Below are positions 36,610 to 47,121 of a DNA stretch of 64,000 bases, in pieces; position 1 is the first letter of the stretch, and the number at the start of each line of letters is the position of its first letter. Below the pieces are notes generated by a model. The model was not told the origin of the DNA and did not search any database. It was given only the letters and a program-made list of their open reading frames with translations. A program made the translations under genes and the position numbers. This stretch comes from Paraburkholderia phenazinium. Lineage in GTDB: Bacteria > Pseudomonadota > Gammaproteobacteria > Burkholderiales > Burkholderiaceae. The stretch lies in assembly GCF_900142845.1 (NCBI RefSeq), contig NZ_FSRU01000003.1, positions 124,001 through 188,000 of the forward strand. Reading direction: 5' to 3'.

Positions 36610-36778
36610 GGAGTCTCCAGAAAAATGTCAGATGAGATGGAATGGGTAGATCAGCAATGTTAACATGCGCAACCTCTGCACCGGACGCTCGGCGCCGTGC
36701 CGTGCGCGAGAGCGCTCGCGTGCGGCAACCTGAGTGCGTTACCCTTACGCCTTCGCCAGTTTGAAGAGGACCGACGCC

Positions 36779-37429
36779 ATGTTCCCAACGTCTTCAGCGC
36801 GACGTCTTGCGCGTCTCGTTGCAGCGCTGCTTGCACCCCGTGCCGCCACGGTTTTTGCACCGTTGTTTGCAGCCCGTGTGGCACCATCCACTGCACCGCG
36901 GTTCGCGCCGTCCGGCTCGCGGGGGCGTCTGCCGGGACGCGCCACGTTTGCCGCGCTGAGCGTGGCGGCGTTGCTGAGCGCCTGCGCCATGCCCACCCAT
37001 CCGGATACCAAAGCGCCGCCGCCCGACCCGTTCAACCCGGCCGCGACGCAATTGCTCGACGATACGTCGTGGGACCTCACCGGCTGGAAGCAGGCGGACG
37101 GCACGATGCGCACCATTCCAGGCGCCGACAGCGGTGCGCCGATCACGCTCACGCTGTCGACCGCTACCGGCCAGCGCCATGCCAGCGGCTTTTCCGGATG
37201 CAACCGTTACATGGGCACTTACGCGCTGAAGGACGGCAAGCTGAGCTTCGGGACGCTGGGCAGCACGCGGATGGCATGCTCCACACCGGGCGGCCAGATC
37301 GAAGGCGATTATCTCGACGCGCTCGGACACATCGACCACACCGGTGTGCAGATGCGGCCGCCGCAGGAGTTGCAGTTGATCCTCGACAATGGCGACAAGC
37401 TGGTTTTCGCGCGGCACGATCAAAAATGA
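36779..37429 (+). CDS. META-domain (HslJ-like) lipoprotein with long N-terminus
   Basis: The C-terminal about 130 residues form a META domain: DTSWDLTGWKQADG, GFSGCNRYMGTYALKDGKL and LGSTRMACSTP, as in HslJ and other heat-shock or antibiotic-response envelope proteins. A hydrophobic stretch ends in LLSAC, a lipobox, but it begins only around residue 50. Before it lies an unusual Ala/Arg/Pro-rich segment. ATG 36779 has AGAGGA upstream. Either the true start is further downstream, or the protein has a very long signal region. The two Cys in the domain are typical. It is divergent from purT. Confidence 0.82.
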   Translation: MFPTSSARRLARLVAALLAPRAATVFAPLFAARVAPSTAPRFAPSGSRGRLPGRATFAALSVAALLSACAMPTHPDTKAPPPDPFNPAATQLLDDTSWDLTGWKQADGTMRTIPGADSGAPITLTLSTATGQRHASGFSGCNRYMGTYALKDGKLSFGTLGSTRMACSTPGGQIEGDYLDALGHIDHTGVQMRPPQELQLILDNGDKLVFARHDQK

Positions 37430-37618
37430 GCGCGCGGGTGGCGCTTAGCCTGGGCGCTGCGGGGATCGACGACGTCCGCTCGGGCCGCGCCGCGTGCCGT
37501 GCTTTTTTTCAGGCGGGTCAGGCAGGCACAGGCCGCCCGCTTGCCGCTGTCTTCGAAGCGTCGTGCTTCGCCGGTTTAAACTCGACGGATTGCGTTTTCG
37601 CGGATCCGTCATTCGTTG

Positions 37619-40600
37619 ATGTCTAGCATGCACACGGTAGTTTTCGGCTGGTTCGGCGGGTCGGCCGTCTGGTTCCTTCCTCTCTTGTGGCGTCTCGTGA
37701 AGTCTGTGCTGCCAGGCGGCGTCGGGCTGCGCGGGCCCGGCACGATCCGGCTGTGGCTCGGCTTTGTCTGCGTCCTCGTGGCGAGTTGCACGCTGGAGGC
37801 GTCGCTGCTCGGCATGGTGGGCATGGTCGGCGTCGACGGCTTCGGGCATGCGCTGGCGGCCGGCTTCGGCCGGCTGCTGGGCCACGTCGGCACGCCGCTG
37901 GTGATGCTCGGCCTGCTGGTGGTGAGCCTGCCGTGGCTGCTCGAGTTTCGCTGGAGCAGTGTCGCCTTGTGGGCGGATTCGGCATTCGGCCTCGGCCTGA
38001 GCCGCGGGCTGGCCAAACGCGATGAAGACGCGCGCCGCCGCAGCACGGTCGACGACACGCTGCCTCCGTACGCCTCGACGCCAACCAATACGATGGCCCC
38101 CAGGACCAAAGGCCGCTATGCGCGTCCGACCGTGTGGCGGCCGCCGGCTGCGACGCGTGGAGCGGGTGCTGGCGCGGCCGGTCTGGCTGGCGGGAAGGAC
38201 GCGCTGGGTAAGGATGCGCTGGGGGGCGACGCGCGCGCGGCGGTTGCGGCGCCGGGCGGCGCGGGTTGGCAAGCACGAAATGCGACGCCGCGCGGTCAAG
38301 CCGCAGCGGCTGATCAGGCGGGACGGACACGGGCCGGTCCGCCGGCTTGGCAAGGCGCTGGACCGGCGCCGGCTCAGCATACCGGTGCTGCGATCGACAA
38401 GGCGGCTCCGTGGGCGCCGGCTGAACCCGTCGCGCCGGCGGGCTGGTTGCGCGAGCCGGGTTCGGCGGCGCGCGGAGCTGCAGTAGCGCGGGGCGTCGGG
38501 GCGGGGACGAGCGGCACAGCGGCTCCGTCGAAGGGAATCGTTCCTGGTCGGGTCGCACCTGGCGCGGCGCCCGCTTCCCCGGCAGCCGCGAACCGCGCGC
38601 CTTCGGCGCAACACGTCAATCAGCCGGTGCGCCCCGGCACGCCCTCCGCCGCTACGCCCGCCTCACGCCCCTCACCGGCGCCCGCTCCGACGCAAACGCA
38701 GCGACCGGTCGCCAACGCGGCGCAGGCGCATCGACATCCGGCCGTCTCCGGTTCGCGCGCCCCGAGCTTTTCGCGGCCCGCAGCAACGACCGAACACGTC
38801 ACCCCGCCCGCCAGCGTGCAGGAGACGCTGCGCAGCATCGAAGAGAACGCGGCTCGCTGGACAACCATCGCAGGCGCGAGCCTCGCTCGACGCACGGTTC
38901 CAGAGGCGATCAGGTTTGCGAACGACGTGCCCGCCATGCCGGTTGCGGAGGACGTGACGCATGAGACGCCAACGGCAGCAACCGCGCCTGCGCCTGCGCC
39001 AATTCCAGCGCCGACTCCAACGCCTATGCCGGCGAGCGAGGCGGCAACGGTCGATGCGTCCAGCGCGCCTCTGGGCGAGCCGGCCGCCGAGGCCCCCGTC
39101 ACTGCACACCACGAACTCGCCGAACCGGTGAGCTGGCCTATCGTGTCGCCTGAAGCCGGGTCGCCGGTTGACGATGCGCCGGTGGATAAACCCATTGAAG
39201 CATCCGCCCAGGTACTTCCCGCCGCCGTCGACACACCCGCGCACATGGACAGTCGCGAGGCACCGGCCACGCCGAACGTCGACCACGCGAGCGCTGCAAA
39301 TGCGATGCACGCACCTGCGGCGGAGCTCGTCATCGACAAAGCGCTCGCGCCATGGGAGACGGAAATGGACGCCGCAACGCCGCCGTCCGCGCCCGCCCCT
39401 ACCCCATCGAACGTCGTGCGCTTCCCCGGCTTCGCGGCGGCGAACGTTGCGAGCATCGACGCCCAGGCTACACGCGAGCCACTGTCGGACCCCATCGACA
39501 ATCCCGACGACGACCCGCTCGACCACGTCAGCGCCTCAACCGCCATCCACGACACCGCACCCGCTTTCGCCGGAGTCCACGACGAAGCAAGCGACGAAGC
39601 AATCGAAGAGATTTTCGCCGAACCGAACGCTACGCCCCAGGACGCCCCCACCCCCGCGCCGTTCACCCTGCCGCGCAGCGAACCGGCCAACGAACCCATC
39701 GCGCCGCGCGCTCCGGTCAGCGGCCACACGCCCACCGTATTCGAATTCCGCGCGCCCGCTGCGTCGCGGGTCGAACTGCCGACGCTCGACCTGCTCGCGC
39801 GCGCCGACACCGATGTCGAACCCGTCTCCGAAGAACGGCTCGCCGAAACCGGCCAGTTGATCGAGCAGCGCCTGCAGGAGTTCAAGGTGCCGGTGACGGT
39901 GGTGGGCGCATCGGCCGGCCCGGTGATCACGCGCTTCGAAGTCGAGCCCGCGCTCGGCGTACGCGGCAGCCAGATCGTCGGCCTGATGAAGGACCTCTCG
40001 CGCGGCCTCGGCCTCACCTCGATCCGCGTGGTCGAGACGATCCCCGGCAAGACCTGCATGGGTCTCGAGCTACCGAACGCGAAGCGTCAGACCATCCGCC
40101 TGTCGGAAATCCTCGAGGCGAACGTCTACCAGCATTCGCACTCCATGCTCACGCTCGCAATGGGCAAGGACATCACCGGTCATCCGGTGGTCGCCGATCT
40201 CGCCAAAGCGCCGCACATGCTGGTGGCCGGCACGACCGGCTCGGGCAAGTCGGTGGCGATCAACGCGATGATCGTGTCGCTGCTCTACAAGGCGACGCCC
40301 GAAGAAGTGCGGTTGATCATGATCGACCCGAAGATGCTCGAACTGTCGGTCTACGAAGGGATTCCGCATCTGCTCGCCCCGGTCGTCACCGACATGAAGC
40401 TCGCCGCCAACGCGCTCAACTGGTGTGTCGGCGAAATGGAGAAGCGCTACCGGCTGATGTCGGCGGTCGGCGTGCGTAATCTCGCCGGCTTCAATCAGAA
40501 AATCCGCGATGCCGAGGCCGCCGGCAAGAAGCTCGGCAATCCGTTTTCGTTGACGCCCGAAGCCCCCGAACCGCTCGCCACGCTGCCGCTGATCGTGGTA

Positions 40601-41245
40601 GTGATCGACGAGCTGGCCGACCTGATGATGGTCGCCGGCAAGAAGATCGAAGAACTGATTGCGCGGCTCGCGCAGAAAGCGCGCGCCGCCGGCATCCACC
40701 TGATCCTCGCCACCCAGCGCCCGTCCGTCGATGTGATCACCGGCCTCATCAAGGCCAACATTCCGACCCGGGTCGCCTTCCAGGTGTCCTCGAAGATCGA
40801 CTCGCGCACGATTCTCGACCAGATGGGCGCCGAATCGCTGCTCGGCCAGGGCGACATGCTGTTCCTGCCGCCGGGCACCGGCTATCCGCAGCGCGTGCAC
40901 GGCGCGTTCGTCGCCGACGAGGAAGTGCATCGGATCGTCGAATATCTGAAGCAGTTCGGCGAGCCGCAATACGAAGAAGGCATTCTCGACGGCCCCGCCA
41001 GCGAAGGCGCGACCCAGGACCTGTTCGGCGACGCGCCGGACGCCGAAGCCGATCCGCTCTACGACGAAGCCGTCGCCTTCGTGGTGCGCACGCGGCGCGC
41101 GTCGATCTCGTCAGTGCAGCGGCAATTGCGCATTGGCTACAACCGCGCAGCGCGACTCGTCGAACAGATGGAAACGGCGGGACTGGTGTCGTCGATGGGC
41201 ATCAACGGCAGCCGCGAAGTGCTCGCACCGGGACCGGCTGAATAG
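37619..41245 (+). CDS. ftsK: DNA translocase FtsK, short N-terminus and long Ala/Pro linker
   Basis: The 1208-residue protein has about three N-terminal membrane helices (about residues 5-120), a very long Ala/Pro-rich linker (about 135-715), and the FtsK motor with Walker [16 protein letters not shown] near residue 872. Walker B is in [13 protein letters not shown]. The C-terminal gamma winged helix ([18 protein letters not shown]) reads KOPS sites. Typical FtsK has four helices; here the first and its periplasmic loop are absent, and an in-frame stop at 37577 leaves no room for them. It pumps chromosome ends through the septum and activates XerCD. A bidirectional hairpin lies 32 bases after the stop. 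Confidence 0.93.
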   Translation: MSSMHTVVFGWFGGSAVWFLPLLWRLVKSVLPGGVGLRGPGTIRLWLGFVCVLVASCTLEASLLGMVGMVGVDGFGHALAAGFGRLLGHVGTPLVMLGLLVVSLPWLLEFRWSSVALWADSAFGLGLSRGLAKRDEDARRRSTVDDTLPPYASTPTNTMAPRTKGRYARPTVWRPPAATRGAGAGAAGLAGGKDALGKDALGGDARAAVAAPGGAGWQARNATPRGQAAAADQAGRTRAGPPAWQGAGPAPAQHTGAAIDKAAPWAPAEPVAPAGWLREPGSAARGAAVARGVGAGTSGTAAPSKGIVPGRVAPGAAPASPAAANRAPSAQHVNQPVRPGTPSAATPASRPSPAPAPTQTQRPVANAAQAHRHPAVSGSRAPSFSRPAATTEHVTPPASVQETLRSIEENAARWTTIAGASLARRTVPEAIRFANDVPAMPVAEDVTHETPTAATAPAPAPIPAPTPTPMPASEAATVDASSAPLGEPAAEAPVTAHHELAEPVSWPIVSPEAGSPVDDAPVDKPIEASAQVLPAAVDTPAHMDSREAPATPNVDHASAANAMHAPAAELVIDKALAPWETEMDAATPPSAPAPTPSNVVRFPGFAAANVASIDAQATREPLSDPIDNPDDDPLDHVSASTAIHDTAPAFAGVHDEASDEAIEEIFAEPNATPQDAPTPAPFTLPRSEPANEPIAPRAPVSGHTPTVFEFRAPAASRVELPTLDLLARADTDVEPVSEERLAETGQLIEQRLQEFKVPVTVVGASAGPVITRFEVEPALGVRGSQIVGLMKDLSRGLGLTSIRVVETIPGKTCMGLELPNAKRQTIRLSEILEANVYQHSHSMLTLAMGKDITGHPVVADLAKAPHMLVAGTTGSGKSVAINAMIVSLLYKATPEEVRLIMIDPKMLELSVYEGIPHLLAPVVTDMKLAANALNWCVGEMEKRYRLMSAVGVRNLAGFNQKIRDAEAAGKKLGNPFSLTPEAPEPLATLPLIVVVIDELADLMMVAGKKIEELIARLAQKARAAGIHLILATQRPSVDVITGLIKANIPTRVAFQVSSKIDSRTILDQMGAESLLGQGDMLFLPPGTGYPQRVHGAFVADEEVHRIVEYLKQFGEPQYEEGILDGPASEGATQDLFGDAPDAEADPLYDEAVAFVVRTRRASISSVQRQLRIGYNRAARLVEQMETAGLVSSMGINGSREVLAPGPAE

Positions 41246-41276
41246 GCGAAAGCCGCTGCTGCGTCAGAAAATGAAA

Positions 41277-41315
41277 CGGGCCTCGGAGGCATGCATGCTT
41301 CCGAGGCCCGTTTTG
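41277..41315. terminator. Bidirectional terminator between ftsK and the lactonase gene
   Basis: A long stem starting CGGGCCTCGG (41277) and ending CCGAGGCCCG (41310), with one mismatch and an ATGC-rich centre, is followed by TTTTG on the plus strand. On the minus strand CCCG is followed by TTTCATTTT. It sits between convergent stop codons and can serve both genes. Confidence 0.85.
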
Positions 41316-41373
41316 CTTAGGGTTCAAGACGCCTTAGGACACCGCTTCGTGACGCCACGTCACCCCCCCAACC

Positions 41374-42654
41374 TCATGACGGCGACACCAGCTTGAAATC
41401 CACCGGCGAGCCGATCTCAATCCGCTTCGGATTCGCCTCGAGCAAACCGGTCTGCTGATCGCGCCTGAACACATACGCGGTGTCGCTGTTCTGATTGCCG
41501 ACGATCAGCCAGTTACCGGTCGGATCGATGGCAAACTCGCGCGGCGACTTGCCGAGGCTCGACTGCCGGCCCACCAGTTTCAGATGGCCGTTCGCCGCGT
41601 CAACCGCGAAGATCACAATCTCGTTCGCGTCGCCGCGGTTGGTCGCGTAGAGGAAGCGTCCGTCCGGCGACAGATGGATTGCCGCTGCCCCCACCTGCCC
41701 CTTGAAGCCCGGCTGCGTGAGCGGCGACACCTGCAGCAGCGTGAGCTTGCCGTCGTCGTAGCGGAACGTACTGACCGTCGCAGCCAGTTCGCTCGTCAGA
41801 TATGCGTACTTGCCGTCCGCTCCAAACACCAGGTGACGCGGACCGCTGCCGGCCTTCACATCCGTATAACGCCACTCGGTCGGACCGAACAGGCCGCGGC
41901 TGCCATCCGGCGTGTAGCGGTACGAGTACAGCTTGTCCGCGCCGAGATCCTGCGCGAACAGATACTGGCCGTCCGGCGAGAACACGGTTGAATGCACATG
42001 CGAGTTGTCCTGACGACCCTTCACCGGACCGCCGCCTTCATGATGCACGGTCAGCACCGCCTGACCCACCTGGCCGTCCGCCTGCAGCGGGAACACCGCG
42101 AAGCTGCCGCCCGGGTCCGCCGCCACCGAATAGTTCGCGGTCAGCAGATACTTGCCGTCCGGCGAAATCTTCAGATAGCACGGGTCGTTGCCCTCCGCCG
42201 ACACCTTGTTGAGAAAGGTCAACTGGCCGCTCGCCGGATCGAAGCCGAACGCGCTGATGCCGCCGCGTTGCGTGGCCGGGCCGTTGTCGCCGGGCAGTTC
42301 GTTGACCGCGTACACATGGCGGCGGTCGCTGCTCACCACGAGATACGACGGGTTGACCGTCTGCGCGACCGACACGCGGGTGGCCTCGCCGGTCTTCGTA
42401 TCGAACCGGTAGACGTAGAGCCCTTCGCTCTTGCCGCCCGTGTAGGTGCCGACAATCATGTCGTAGACGCCGTCGGCCGGTGCCGGGCCGGCGTCCTGGG
42501 CAAACGCATGGGTAGCGACAATCGAGACCATGAGCACGAAACCTTTTATGATCGAACGGACAGACCGGGCAGATGGCGTCAAGGCGGCCTTCCGGACAGG
42601 TTGAAGCGAAGAGTGTGACGCGGCGCTTGCGGCGGCTTGGGCACTACGATGCAT
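41374..42654 (-). CDS. Secreted lactonase-family (Pgl-like) beta-propeller protein
   Basis: The 426-residue protein is a seven-bladed propeller of the 6-phosphogluconolactonase / muconate-lactonising family: YDMIVGTYTGGKSEGLYVYRF, NPSYLVVSSDRRHVYAVNE, DPCYLKISPDGKYLLTANY, NSHVHSTVFSPDGQYLFAQD. A hydrophobic stretch (IIKGFVLMVSIVATHAFAQDA) before the propeller looks like a signal peptide, so it is probably periplasmic. That would argue against a role in the cytoplasmic pentose pathway. AGGAGG supports ATG 42654; a shorter start nearer the signal core is possible. Its real substrate is not known. Confidence 0.9.
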   Translation of the reverse strand: MHRSAQAAASAASHSSLQPVRKAALTPSARSVRSIIKGFVLMVSIVATHAFAQDAGPAPADGVYDMIVGTYTGGKSEGLYVYRFDTKTGEATRVSVAQTVNPSYLVVSSDRRHVYAVNELPGDNGPATQRGGISAFGFDPASGQLTFLNKVSAEGNDPCYLKISPDGKYLLTANYSVAADPGGSFAVFPLQADGQVGQAVLTVHHEGGGPVKGRQDNSHVHSTVFSPDGQYLFAQDLGADKLYSYRYTPDGSRGLFGPTEWRYTDVKAGSGPRHLVFGADGKYAYLTSELAATVSTFRYDDGKLTLLQVSPLTQPGFKGQVGAAAIHLSPDGRFLYATNRGDANEIVIFAVDAANGHLKLVGRQSSLGKSPREFAIDPTGNWLIVGNQNSDTAYVFRRDQQTGLLEANPKRIEIGSPVDFKLVSPS

Positions 42655-42872
42655 GTCGACCTCCTGGACATCGGGTTATTCGGTTTTGATGGTGTCGCTG
42701 GTCTGCCACGCGATTTGGAACGTTTTAGTTATCCGCGCCAGTATAGAAGATAGAAGCCAGGCGTTGAGCCGGATCGCGCAGCCCGCAAGGCTGGCAACCG
42801 GTGTTGGCGGGCGGTGCACCCTGCTGCCCATGAGAACCCTCTCTCACACCCGTCTCACCACTCGGAGTCTCA

Positions 42873-43025
42873 ATGAACATCACCCTCAGCCTGGGCCCCG
42901 TCGTTTCGCTGATCGCCGGCATCCTCATCCTCGTGATGCCGCGTCTGCTCAATTACATCGTCGCGATCTATCTGGTCATCATCGGGGTGATCGGCATCTT
43001 CGGCGTAGGCGCTTCGCACTTTTGA
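42873..43025 (+). CDS. DUF3096 small membrane protein, 50 residues
   Basis: This short gene encodes MNITLSLGPVVSLIAGILIL and a second hydrophobic segment (NYIVAIYLVIIGVIGIFGV) around a PRL turn. That is the DUF3096 pattern of tiny two-helix membrane proteins of unknown function. GGAG at 42864-42867 supports the ATG. The protein ends GASHF. It lies alone between the lactonase gene and a hypothetical gene on the opposite strand. Confidence 0.85.
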   Translation: MNITLSLGPVVSLIAGILILVMPRLLNYIVAIYLVIIGVIGIFGVGASHF

Positions 43026-43134
43026 GTTCGAGCGACTGGCGTGCGGACACAACCGGACGGCCCGTTGGCCCTGCCCGGCTGACGCGAAGTCAAGCGCAGG
43101 AGTCGACCCAGCCCCTCGGGATTACCCGCGTGGC

Positions 43135-43380
43135 TTAGCCGTTCGCGAGCTGGTCGAGCCGCAGACGTCCCTGCAGCGACAGGCCGCCGACGGCATAATG
43201 GCCGTCACCCTCCCGATGACGCTTGAAGCAGGCCCGCTCGATCAGGAACAGGGCAGCGGCCTGCATCCCGTTGCGGGACAGGCCGAGGCGGCCGGCATCG
43301 AGCGGCAGCATGGAATCGTCAGCGAGTTCGCTGGCGGCCGAGAGAATGGTGATGCAATCGGATTTCGACGGGTTCAGCAT
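43135..43380 (-). CDS. Hypothetical protein, 81 residues
   Basis: I do not recognise a family. From ATG 43380, with GAGGA upstream, the product is soluble and contains MLNPSKSDCITILSAASELA, a Leu/Asp/Gly-rich middle and a C-terminus with HREGDGHYAVGGLSLQGRLR. The frame is open upstream to 43692, but that part has no coding character. No membrane segment is seen. It converges with the DUF3096 gene and is divergent from the GH15 gene about 300 bases away. Confidence 0.6.
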   Translation of the reverse strand: MLNPSKSDCITILSAASELADDSMLPLDAGRLGLSRNGMQAAALFLIERACFKRHREGDGHYAVGGLSLQGRLRLDQLANG

Positions 43381-43678
43381 GGCTTTCGTCCTCGAAAACA
43401 GCGTTTGCGTGCGCGATAGACCGGCCTTCCCACGCCTGCGGCCCAATCTTCGCCCATCATCCAAAAGTCCGATTGTAGGCAGCGCTATCTCAAAATGCCA
43501 ATGCGAAGTTGCCCCGAATCTGCCGCAAGCTGTCCCGAGGTTGTCCCGCTTTTGCCTGTCAGACCGGCTGAACCAAACCGCATGGCACAGGTCCGGTACT
43601 AAACAAAGCCCCGGGGCGTTCCGGGCGTACGCTTGACACGCCGGCCACGCCCCGCTCATTCCGCTTACCCAGTCACCT

Positions 43679-45559
43679 ATGCCCGCACTCATCGAAGACT
43701 ATGCCCTCGTCGGCGACGGCCACACCGCCGCACTGATCTCCCGTGACGGTTCCGTCGACTGGCTCTGCTGGCCGCGGTTCGACTCCGGCGCGTGCTTCGC
43801 CGCCCTGCTCGGCACGGAAAAAAACGGCCGCTGGCTGATCGCGCCCGTCTCCGACACGCCGGCGAAGATCACCCGCCGCTATCGCGGCGAAACGCTGATC
43901 CTCGAGACCGATTTCGAAACCGACGAAGGTGCGGTCACCGTGATCGACTTCATGCCGCCCGGCAACGGCTGGTCGGAGCTGGTGCGCATCGTCGTGGGCC
44001 GGCGCGGCACCGTGCGCATGAAGATGGAACTGGTGCTGCGTTTCGATTACGGCTTTTCGATTCCGTGGGTCAGCCGCCTGAAGCACGACAGCGGCATCAA
44101 GGCGATCGTCGGGCCGGATACCGCTGTGCTGCGCACGCCCGTCGAGCTGCGCGGCGAGAACATGCACACCGTCGCCGAGTTCACGGTATCGCCCGGCGAA
44201 CGGGTGCCGTTTGCACTCGCTTATTCGCCGTCGCACCTGCGCATTCCGCCGGCCCGCGATCCGCACACCGCCCTCGCACGGACCGAGAACCACTGGCTCG
44301 AGTGGTCGGCGCGCAGCACGGTCGAAGGCAAGTACGCCGCGCCGATCCGCCGCTCGCTGATTACGCTCAAGGCGCTCGCCTACGAGCCGACCGGCGGCAT
44401 CGTGGCGGCGCCTACCACGTCGCTCCCCGAGCAGCTGGGCGGCACGCGCAACTGGGACTACCGCTATTGCTGGCTGCGCGACGCCACCATCACGCTGCTC
44501 GCCATGATGCGCGGCGGCTACTTCGACGAAGCGCGCGCGTGGCGCAGCTGGCTGGCTCGCGTGATGGCCGGCGCGCCCGAGCAGTTGCAGATCATGTACG
44601 GGATCAGCGGCGAACGGCGCCTGCCGGAGTTCGAGGTGGACTGGCTGCCCGGCTACCAGGGCGCGAAGCCGGTGCGCATCGGCAACAATGCGGCCGGCCA
44701 GCTTCAGCTCGATGTGTACGGCGAAGTGATGAACGCACTGCATCTCGCGCGCGTGGGCGGCCTGCAAGCGGACGAGACCACCTGGAACGTGCAGTGCGAG
44801 ATGCTCGAACACCTGGAAACGATCTGGCAGGAACCCGACGAAGGCATCTGGGAAACGCGCGGCGGCCGCCAGCATTTCACCTTCTCGAAGGTGATGGCCT
44901 GGGTGGCGTTCGATCGCGCGATCAAGTCCGCCGAATCGTTCGAGCTGCCCGGCCCGCTCGACCACTGGCGCGAGATTCGCGAGCAGATTCACGCGACGGT
45001 CTGCGAGAAAAGCTGGAATCCCCAGCTCAACGCCTTCACCCAGGTGTTCGGCGGCGACGAACTCGACGCGAGCGTGCTGCTGCTGCCGCAGGTGGGCTTC
45101 CTGCCGCCGTCGGATCCGCGCGTGATCGGCACGCTCGCCGCTACCGAGAAATACCTGCTGCGCGACGGCTTCGTGATGCGCTACCGCACGACGGAAGTCG
45201 ACGACGGCCTGCCGCCCGGCGAGGGTACCTTCCTCGCGTGCAGCTTCTGGATGGTGGACAACCTCGCGATGCAGGGACGTGTCGCCGAAGCGGAGGCCAT
45301 GTACGAACGCCTGCTCGCGCTCGTCAACGACGTCGGTCTGCTGGCGGAGGAATACGACCCGGCCGCGAAGCGCCTCGTCGGCAACTTCCCGCAGGCGTTT
45401 TCGCACGTGGCGCTGGTGCACACCGGGCTGAACCTGATGAAACACGAGCAGGAAATGGCGAGAGCGGCCGGACAGCCGCCGCATAACGGCACGGAGACGG
45501 GCAAACTTGACCCTGCGGCAACCCCGTATAGCGGCACGGCAACATCGCCCGTACCATGA
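43679..45559 (+). CDS. Glycoside hydrolase family 15 protein (glucoamylase/trehalase type)
   Basis: The 626-residue protein starts MPALIEDYALVGDGHTAAL, the N-terminal beta-domain start of bacterial GH15 enzymes. The (alpha/alpha)6 barrel carries LPEQLGGTRNWDYRYCWLRDA with the sugar-binding Arg/Trp cluster. The catalytic Glu residues are expected in WQEPDEGIWETRGG and in the LLAEEYD segment near the end. There is no signal peptide, so it acts inside the cell, probably on trehalose or maltodextrin. Length matches the 600-residue family. No trehalose synthesis genes are adjacent. Confidence 0.93.
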   Translation: MPALIEDYALVGDGHTAALISRDGSVDWLCWPRFDSGACFAALLGTEKNGRWLIAPVSDTPAKITRRYRGETLILETDFETDEGAVTVIDFMPPGNGWSELVRIVVGRRGTVRMKMELVLRFDYGFSIPWVSRLKHDSGIKAIVGPDTAVLRTPVELRGENMHTVAEFTVSPGERVPFALAYSPSHLRIPPARDPHTALARTENHWLEWSARSTVEGKYAAPIRRSLITLKALAYEPTGGIVAAPTTSLPEQLGGTRNWDYRYCWLRDATITLLAMMRGGYFDEARAWRSWLARVMAGAPEQLQIMYGISGERRLPEFEVDWLPGYQGAKPVRIGNNAAGQLQLDVYGEVMNALHLARVGGLQADETTWNVQCEMLEHLETIWQEPDEGIWETRGGRQHFTFSKVMAWVAFDRAIKSAESFELPGPLDHWREIREQIHATVCEKSWNPQLNAFTQVFGGDELDASVLLLPQVGFLPPSDPRVIGTLAATEKYLLRDGFVMRYRTTEVDDGLPPGEGTFLACSFWMVDNLAMQGRVAEAEAMYERLLALVNDVGLLAEEYDPAAKRLVGNFPQAFSHVALVHTGLNLMKHEQEMARAAGQPPHNGTETGKLDPAATPYSGTATSPVP

Positions 45560-45601
45560 GTTAATGACGTTTTAGCTGCCAGGGGGCGTCGCGTTGCTGC
45601 A

Positions 45602-45630
45602 TTGCACAAATATACTTTGTCCGATATCAT
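45602..45630 (+). promoter_or_regulatory. Candidate sigma-70 promoter of phaZ
   Basis: TTGCAC (45602-45607) and TATCAT (45625-45630) are spaced by 17 bases in an AT-rich patch, 112 bases before the phaZ start. The -10 box matches 5 of 6 consensus positions and the -35 box 3 of 6. Confidence 0.45.
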
Positions 45631-45741
45631 CAAACGAGACTCTTGGCCGATAATCAAGCGCCTACAACCACAACGGCCCGCTGCAACGCGAAACGCGTGT
45701 TTGCGAAGCCCCATGCGAATCGCCCCAACGCCGGAGCACCC

Positions 45742-47019
45742 ATGCTCTATCAACTGCATGAATTCCAGCGGGCTCTGCTCAGCCCGCTGACCGCCTGGGC
45801 CCAGGCCGCGTCGAAATCCTTCGCGAATCCGGCCAGCCCTTTCGCCTATGTGCCAGGCGCCACACGTCTTTCCGCCGGTTACGAATTGCTCTACCGGCTA
45901 GGCAAAGACTACGAAAAACCCGAATTCAACCTGCACCAGATTGTTAAGGATGGTCATAACATCCCGATCATCGAACAGGCGATCGTCGAGAAGCCGTTCT
46001 GCCGTCTGCTGCGTTTCAAGCGTTTCGCCGACGACAGCGGCGCTGTCAGCCAACTGAAAGACGAGCCGGTCGTGCTGGTGTGTGCGCCGTTGTCCGGCCA
46101 CCACTCCACGCTGCTGCGCGACACGGTGCGCACGCTGCTGCAGGACCACAAGGTGTACATCACCGACTGGATCGACGCACGCATGGTGCCGCTCGAAGAC
46201 GGCGCGTTCCACCTCGACGATTACGTTGCTTATATTCAGGAATTCATCCGTCACATCGGCGCCAAAGATCTGCACGTGATCTCCGTGTGCCAGCCTACAG
46301 TGCCGGTGCTGGCCGCCATTTCGCTGATGGCGAGCCGCGGCGAAGAAACGCCGCGCACGATGACGATGATGGGCGGCCCGATCGACGCGCGTAAGAGCCC
46401 GACCTCGGTCAACTCGCTCGCCACGCAGCACTCGTTCGAATGGTTCGACAACAACGTGATCTACACGGTGCCGCCGAACTATCCGGGCGTGGGCCGCAAG
46501 GTCTATCCGGGCTTCCTGCAACACACGGGTTTTGTGGCCATGAATCCGGAACGGCACGCGGCCTCGCATTGGGATTACTACCAGAGCCTCTTGCGCGGCG
46601 ACGAAGACGACGCCGAAGCGCACCGCCGTTTCTATGACGAGTACAACGCGGTGCTCGACATGGACGCCGACTATTACCTCGACACGATTCGCGTCGTCTT
46701 CCAGGAATTCCGTCTGGCTGAAGGCACCTGGGACGTGGCCGGCGAGCGCGTGCGGCCACAGGACATCAAGAAGACCGCCCTCTTCACGATTGAAGGCGAG
46801 CTCGACGACATCTCCGGCGACGGTCAGACGCGCGCCGCTCAGGACCTGTGCAGCGGCATTCCGGCGGAGCACAAGCAGCATTTCACCGCGGAAAAGTGCG
46901 GCCACTACGGCATTTTCTCGGGCCGCCGCTGGCGCACCATCATTTATCCGCAACTGCGTGACTTCATCCTTGCCCACAACAAGGCACCCAAGGTCGCGAA
47001 GGAAAAAGTCGAAGCCTGA
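45742..47019 (+). CDS. phaZ: Intracellular poly(3-hydroxybutyrate) depolymerase
   Basis: The 425-residue protein breaks down stored PHB granules. The nucleophile is Cys183 in VISVCQPTVPVLAA; the known Ralstonia PhaZ1 also uses Cys183 instead of Ser. His is found in EKCGHYGIFSG near the C-terminus, and the Asp in EGELDDISGDG. N-terminal MLYQLHEFQRALLSPL is typical. GGAG at 45733-45736 supports ATG 45742. There is no signal peptide, consistent with action on intracellular granules. A possible promoter sits 112 bases upstream and a hairpin terminator 72 bases after the stop. Confidence 0.95.
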   Translation: MLYQLHEFQRALLSPLTAWAQAASKSFANPASPFAYVPGATRLSAGYELLYRLGKDYEKPEFNLHQIVKDGHNIPIIEQAIVEKPFCRLLRFKRFADDSGAVSQLKDEPVVLVCAPLSGHHSTLLRDTVRTLLQDHKVYITDWIDARMVPLEDGAFHLDDYVAYIQEFIRHIGAKDLHVISVCQPTVPVLAAISLMASRGEETPRTMTMMGGPIDARKSPTSVNSLATQHSFEWFDNNVIYTVPPNYPGVGRKVYPGFLQHTGFVAMNPERHAASHWDYYQSLLRGDEDDAEAHRRFYDEYNAVLDMDADYYLDTIRVVFQEFRLAEGTWDVAGERVRPQDIKKTALFTIEGELDDISGDGQTRAAQDLCSGIPAEHKQHFTAEKCGHYGIFSGRRWRTIIYPQLRDFILAHNKAPKVAKEKVEA

Positions 47020-47090
47020 AGGCAACGGCATGGCGCGATTCGGGTAAACCGGGACGTCAGCCAGAAGGTTGCGCGCGCATCGAACGCAAA

Positions 47091-47121
47091 ACAACGGCCC
47101 CTGCAAGGGGCCGTTGTTGTT
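47091..47121. terminator. Bidirectional terminator after phaZ
   Basis: ACAACGGCCCCT (47091-47102) pairs with AGGGGCCGTTGT (47106-47117) around a GCA loop. A short T-rich tail follows (TGTTTG), and an AAAA tract on the other side gives a T-run on the minus strand. It lies between convergent phaZ and tetR-type genes. Confidence 0.85.

Noticed and set aside
43673..45484. Minus-strand ORF of 603 codons antisense to the GH15 gene
   Set aside because: Shadow with His/Arg-rich product; the GH15 frame on the plus strand is fully supported by motifs.
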